From Amphirosellinia nigrospora (taxonomy: Eukaryota > Ascomycota > Sordariomycetes > Xylariales > Xylariaceae): a stretch of DNA of 64,000 bases. A program made the position numbers and the translations under genes. Below are positions 61,171 to 64,000 of this stretch, in pieces. A model generated the notes under the pieces. It ran no database searches, was not told the origin of the DNA, and saw only the letters and a list, made by a program, of their open reading frames with translations. Within the stretch, counting starts at the first letter, position 1, and each line of letters starts with the position of its first letter. The stretch lies in the NCBI GenBank assembly GCA_004123355.1, contig SCHM01000003.1, positions 4,917,058 to 4,981,057 of the forward strand, read 5' to 3'.

Positions 61171-61529
61171 AAACTCGAAAACTTAAAAAACGCGTTTATT
61201 ATAATCGATTTAAAGCTTTAAAATCCTCGGAAACCTAAAAACCGCGCTTAAAACATTATAATAAAAAATAAAAAAACAAGCAAAAAAAGTTATAAACAAA
61301 TACTCCGTAAAAAATGCCGCTATATTTATTACGCTAATATAACGGCTAATTTTATAGTAACTATAGTTTTTTTAAAAAATAGCTTAATAAAAATTATATT
61401 TAAATAAAGTTTATAATAGCAATATTAGTTTATAACCTAAAAATAATAAATATTTAAATTAATATCAAATTAAAAAACAAAAAAATAAAATAACTATAAA
61501 TATAATTAAACAAATAATATTAAATAATC

Positions 61530-61615
61530 GCGGTTAATATAACATATAACTATTAAATAATCGGGTTTAATAGAACGTATAACTATTAAATAATTAAATT
61601 TAATATAAAATTAAA
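61530..61615. repeat. three imperfect ~33-bp tandem copies
   Basis: Units begin ATTAAATAATCG or ATTAAATAATTA and end ATAACT or similar. The third copy is the most AT-rich. Confidence 0.6.
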
Positions 61616-64000
61616 TTTAGTACAACTTATAATAAAAAAAAATTAAAAATAAAACTTTATAATTTATTTATATTATACTATTATTTTTAATATAAATATT
61701 TAACTTTAAATTATTTTATTAAATTTATAATTATCTATATAATAAAAAATAAATGCTAAAAACTAAATATATATAATAGTAAATAAAAATAAAAAGGTTC
61801 CTAATTCGGGTAAAAGAATTTCTTATTTAGGATATAAAAAACAAAAAAATTTTTTATCGACAAAAAAACCTTCCTTTCACTCAGTCGTACCTCCTTTATA
61901 AAACTTAAGCAAAAAAATATCTAATTATTTATTAATATAAAGTTATAAAAAACTAATGTTTAATTATTCGCTAAAAGCTTAATTTATAAAATAAACAAAA
62001 AAAAAAACGTAAATTTTAAAAATAAAATAAACTGCTAAAAAAATAAACAAAAAAAAACAATAATAACAATTAAATATTATTTCAGGATTAATATTTAATT
62101 TATTATAAAAAAATGTTTTTTTGCTTATATAATTATTAATACTTTTTAAAAGTTTTTATAATAATATAAACTAAAAATAGTGCTGCTTTTTAAATATTTA
62201 TTTATAAACTAAATAATATTATTTTAAACATTTACGAAAAAAATATTATTAAAATTATAAAACTTTATATAGTTTAAAATAAATTAATAGAACTTAATAA
62301 AATATATAAGTTTAGCAAGCTTTCTTTATTAATAAATTTTTTATTTTTTTTAGTTTATTTTTTTAGGTTTTTTTTACCGCGTTTTATTAAAACTATAATA
62401 TATTCCTCGAAAAAAATAAAAACGCTAAAATTATTAAAAAACAATAATTTTTAAAATAGCTATATTAATAGCTTAATATAATTAATAAAACTAAAAAATT
62501 AAAAATAATAACGTTAGTTTATTATTATTGTTTTATTGCCCGAAATATAATTATTATAATAGTTTTTATATTATATGCTATAAAAAAACCTTTATTTTGC
62601 TTTTAAAAAATAGTACGATAAAAAAGCTAAATAAAAAAAAAAAAAAAAAAAAAAATAAAAAAAATAAAAAAAAAGCTAAAAAAACAATAGCTTTAATATA
62701 TTATTATTTATAGTTTAAAGCGTTAATATAAGCTATAACTTTAGCTTTATTATTTTTAATTTAAAAACTAACGCTACTTTTTTTAAAATATTTAAACTAA
62801 ATTATTTTATAGCTATATTTAATATTAATATAAAGCTTAAAATTTTTTTATAGCTTTTTATAAAAATTTTTAATAATATTCCGAAAAAATTTTATATAGT
62901 AAAAACTTTATAATAGTTTAAAATAGCTAGCTTTAAAAACTTTTTAAATAATTAAATAAACTAAATATTAAAAAAAGTTTATATTTTAAATTTAAGCTAT
63001 AGCTAGTATATATTTATAATTATAAAAGGTTTTTTATAATTAAACTTTATACTAGTTTTAATATTTTAAAATAAAAAAAAAATAGTTATACTTAAAAAAA
63101 TAAAAAATTATATATTATTTTTATAATTAATAGCTAATAAAAAAAAATAATTTTTTATAATATTATAACGTAATATATAAGTATTTGTATATATAAATAT
63201 TCTATATATTTTTTTGTACTTTTATACGAACAATTAATATAACTTAATAATAATATAAAAAATTAATTAAAATTAATCGGCATTATTTTCGTTAGATGTT
63301 TTTATTTTGTTTTAATATATATGCGTATTATGTCTAGGCTTGCTATAAATCTTATAGTACTATTTATTTACAATATTTTTTTTATACGATAATTACCCGA
63401 CTATATTTTATTATTTATTTAGTTTTTAATAACTTTTTTAGTTTTTTAATTTTGTTTTTTTTATATAATAAATACTTTTTTAATTTAAATCTATTTGTTT
63501 TTTATATAATAACGTTAGTTTAGTTTATAATTTATTTTTTAAAGTGTAGTTATTTTAGATTAAAATAATATAACTTAATATTTTAATATATTTATTTTTT
63601 TTGCAATTAAATTAATTATATTTAAAATAACTATAAAAAAGCTATTTTAATATTATATAATTTTTAATTTAATATATTAAGCTTATAATTTAGTATTTTT
63701 TGCATTATAAAATATTTATAATTTTTAAATTTAAAGTTTATTAAATAACTTTAAAGGCGTTTTAGTTAAATTTTTAAGCAAAAGTTATAAAATAATATAT
63801 ATAAATTATATAAAATAAGGCTAGCTTTTTAAAAGCTTTTTTTAATATTTTCTAATATTATTACAGCTTTATATATAATAAAAAATAACGTAAGAAAATC
63901 TTTTTTTTTAATATAAGTAATATAAACCTAGGCTAACTTATTAATTTTTTTATTATATAACTCTTTTAAAAAATTAAAATAACTAATATTTAAAAGCTAA

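Larger units (their letters stand above)
59244..64000. mobile_element. RIP-degraded repeat, probable LTR-retrotransposon interior (partial)
   Basis: A 4.7-kb stretch is extremely AT-rich, with almost no CpA/TpG and no ORF above about 60 codons except a Lys-rich low-complexity one at 62528. GC remains mainly as isolated CG, GCTA or AGCT words. No protein motif survives, so the retroelement assignment rests only on the LTR-like sequence at its left edge. Confidence 0.45.

Noticed and set aside
62528-62713. Lys/Asn-rich ORF of 61 codons
   Set aside because: Poly-A run in AT-rich degraded DNA; composition alone explains it.

Overview
This window looks like nuclear DNA of a filamentous ascomycete (Pezizomycotina, probably Sordariomycetes). 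The evidence is short 45-100 nt introns with GTAAGT-like donors and CTAAC branch sites, and fungal families such as a GH81 glucanase, Stn1, a Qde-2-type Argonaute and an A-T-R NRPS-like reductase. AT-rich blocks in which TGG codons have become TAG/TAA are the mark of repeat-induced point mutation (RIP). I cannot name the species.

Layout. 1-13.3 kb: a DsbA-family thioredoxin-fold protein (-), a polyglutamine C2H2 zinc-finger regulator (-), a tRNA-like locus between RIP-diverged direct repeats, and a GNAT-like protein (+). 14.6-19.5 kb: a 4.9-kb AT-rich element with ~85-bp terminal inverted repeats, studded with the palindrome TCGTACGA. 19.9-25.2 kb: an intact NRPS-like reductase (+), a RING E3 (+) and a small mitochondrial-type protein (-). 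26.8-33.2 kb: an F-box/ankyrin gene and an Argonaute gene (both -), both broken by indels. 35.8-38.0 kb: tRNA-Lys(CTT), a cytidine-deaminase-family gene (-) and a DNAJC9-type J-protein (+). 38.9-41.0 kb: a RIP-killed Tc1/mariner transposase, then an AT-rich satellite-like block holding a 222-bp MITE-like insert. 41.3-57.9 kb: Stn1, GH81 glucanase, Vcx1-type Ca2+/H+ antiporter, two-domain glyoxalase I, D-3-phosphoglycerate dehydrogenase (all +) and an MFS transporter (-). 59.1-64.0 kb: a probable LTR followed by very AT-rich RIP-degraded DNA running off the end.

The genes are unlinked housekeeping and accessory functions; I see no operon logic and no complete biosynthetic cluster. Eukaryotic coding sequences here are spliced, so CDS coordinates give first to last coding base, with exon borders in the evidence.

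The most important technical point is that at least ten otherwise conserved genes change reading frame without an intron. Nearly every join I resolved needs one or two added bases, often beside a short G, C or A run. That deletion-only pattern suggests uncorrected sequencing error more than mass pseudogenisation, yet four genes (NRPS-like, PHGDH, DsbA, J-protein) are clean. The most interesting biological structures are the TCGTACGA element, the RIP-eroded repeats and the status of Argonaute.
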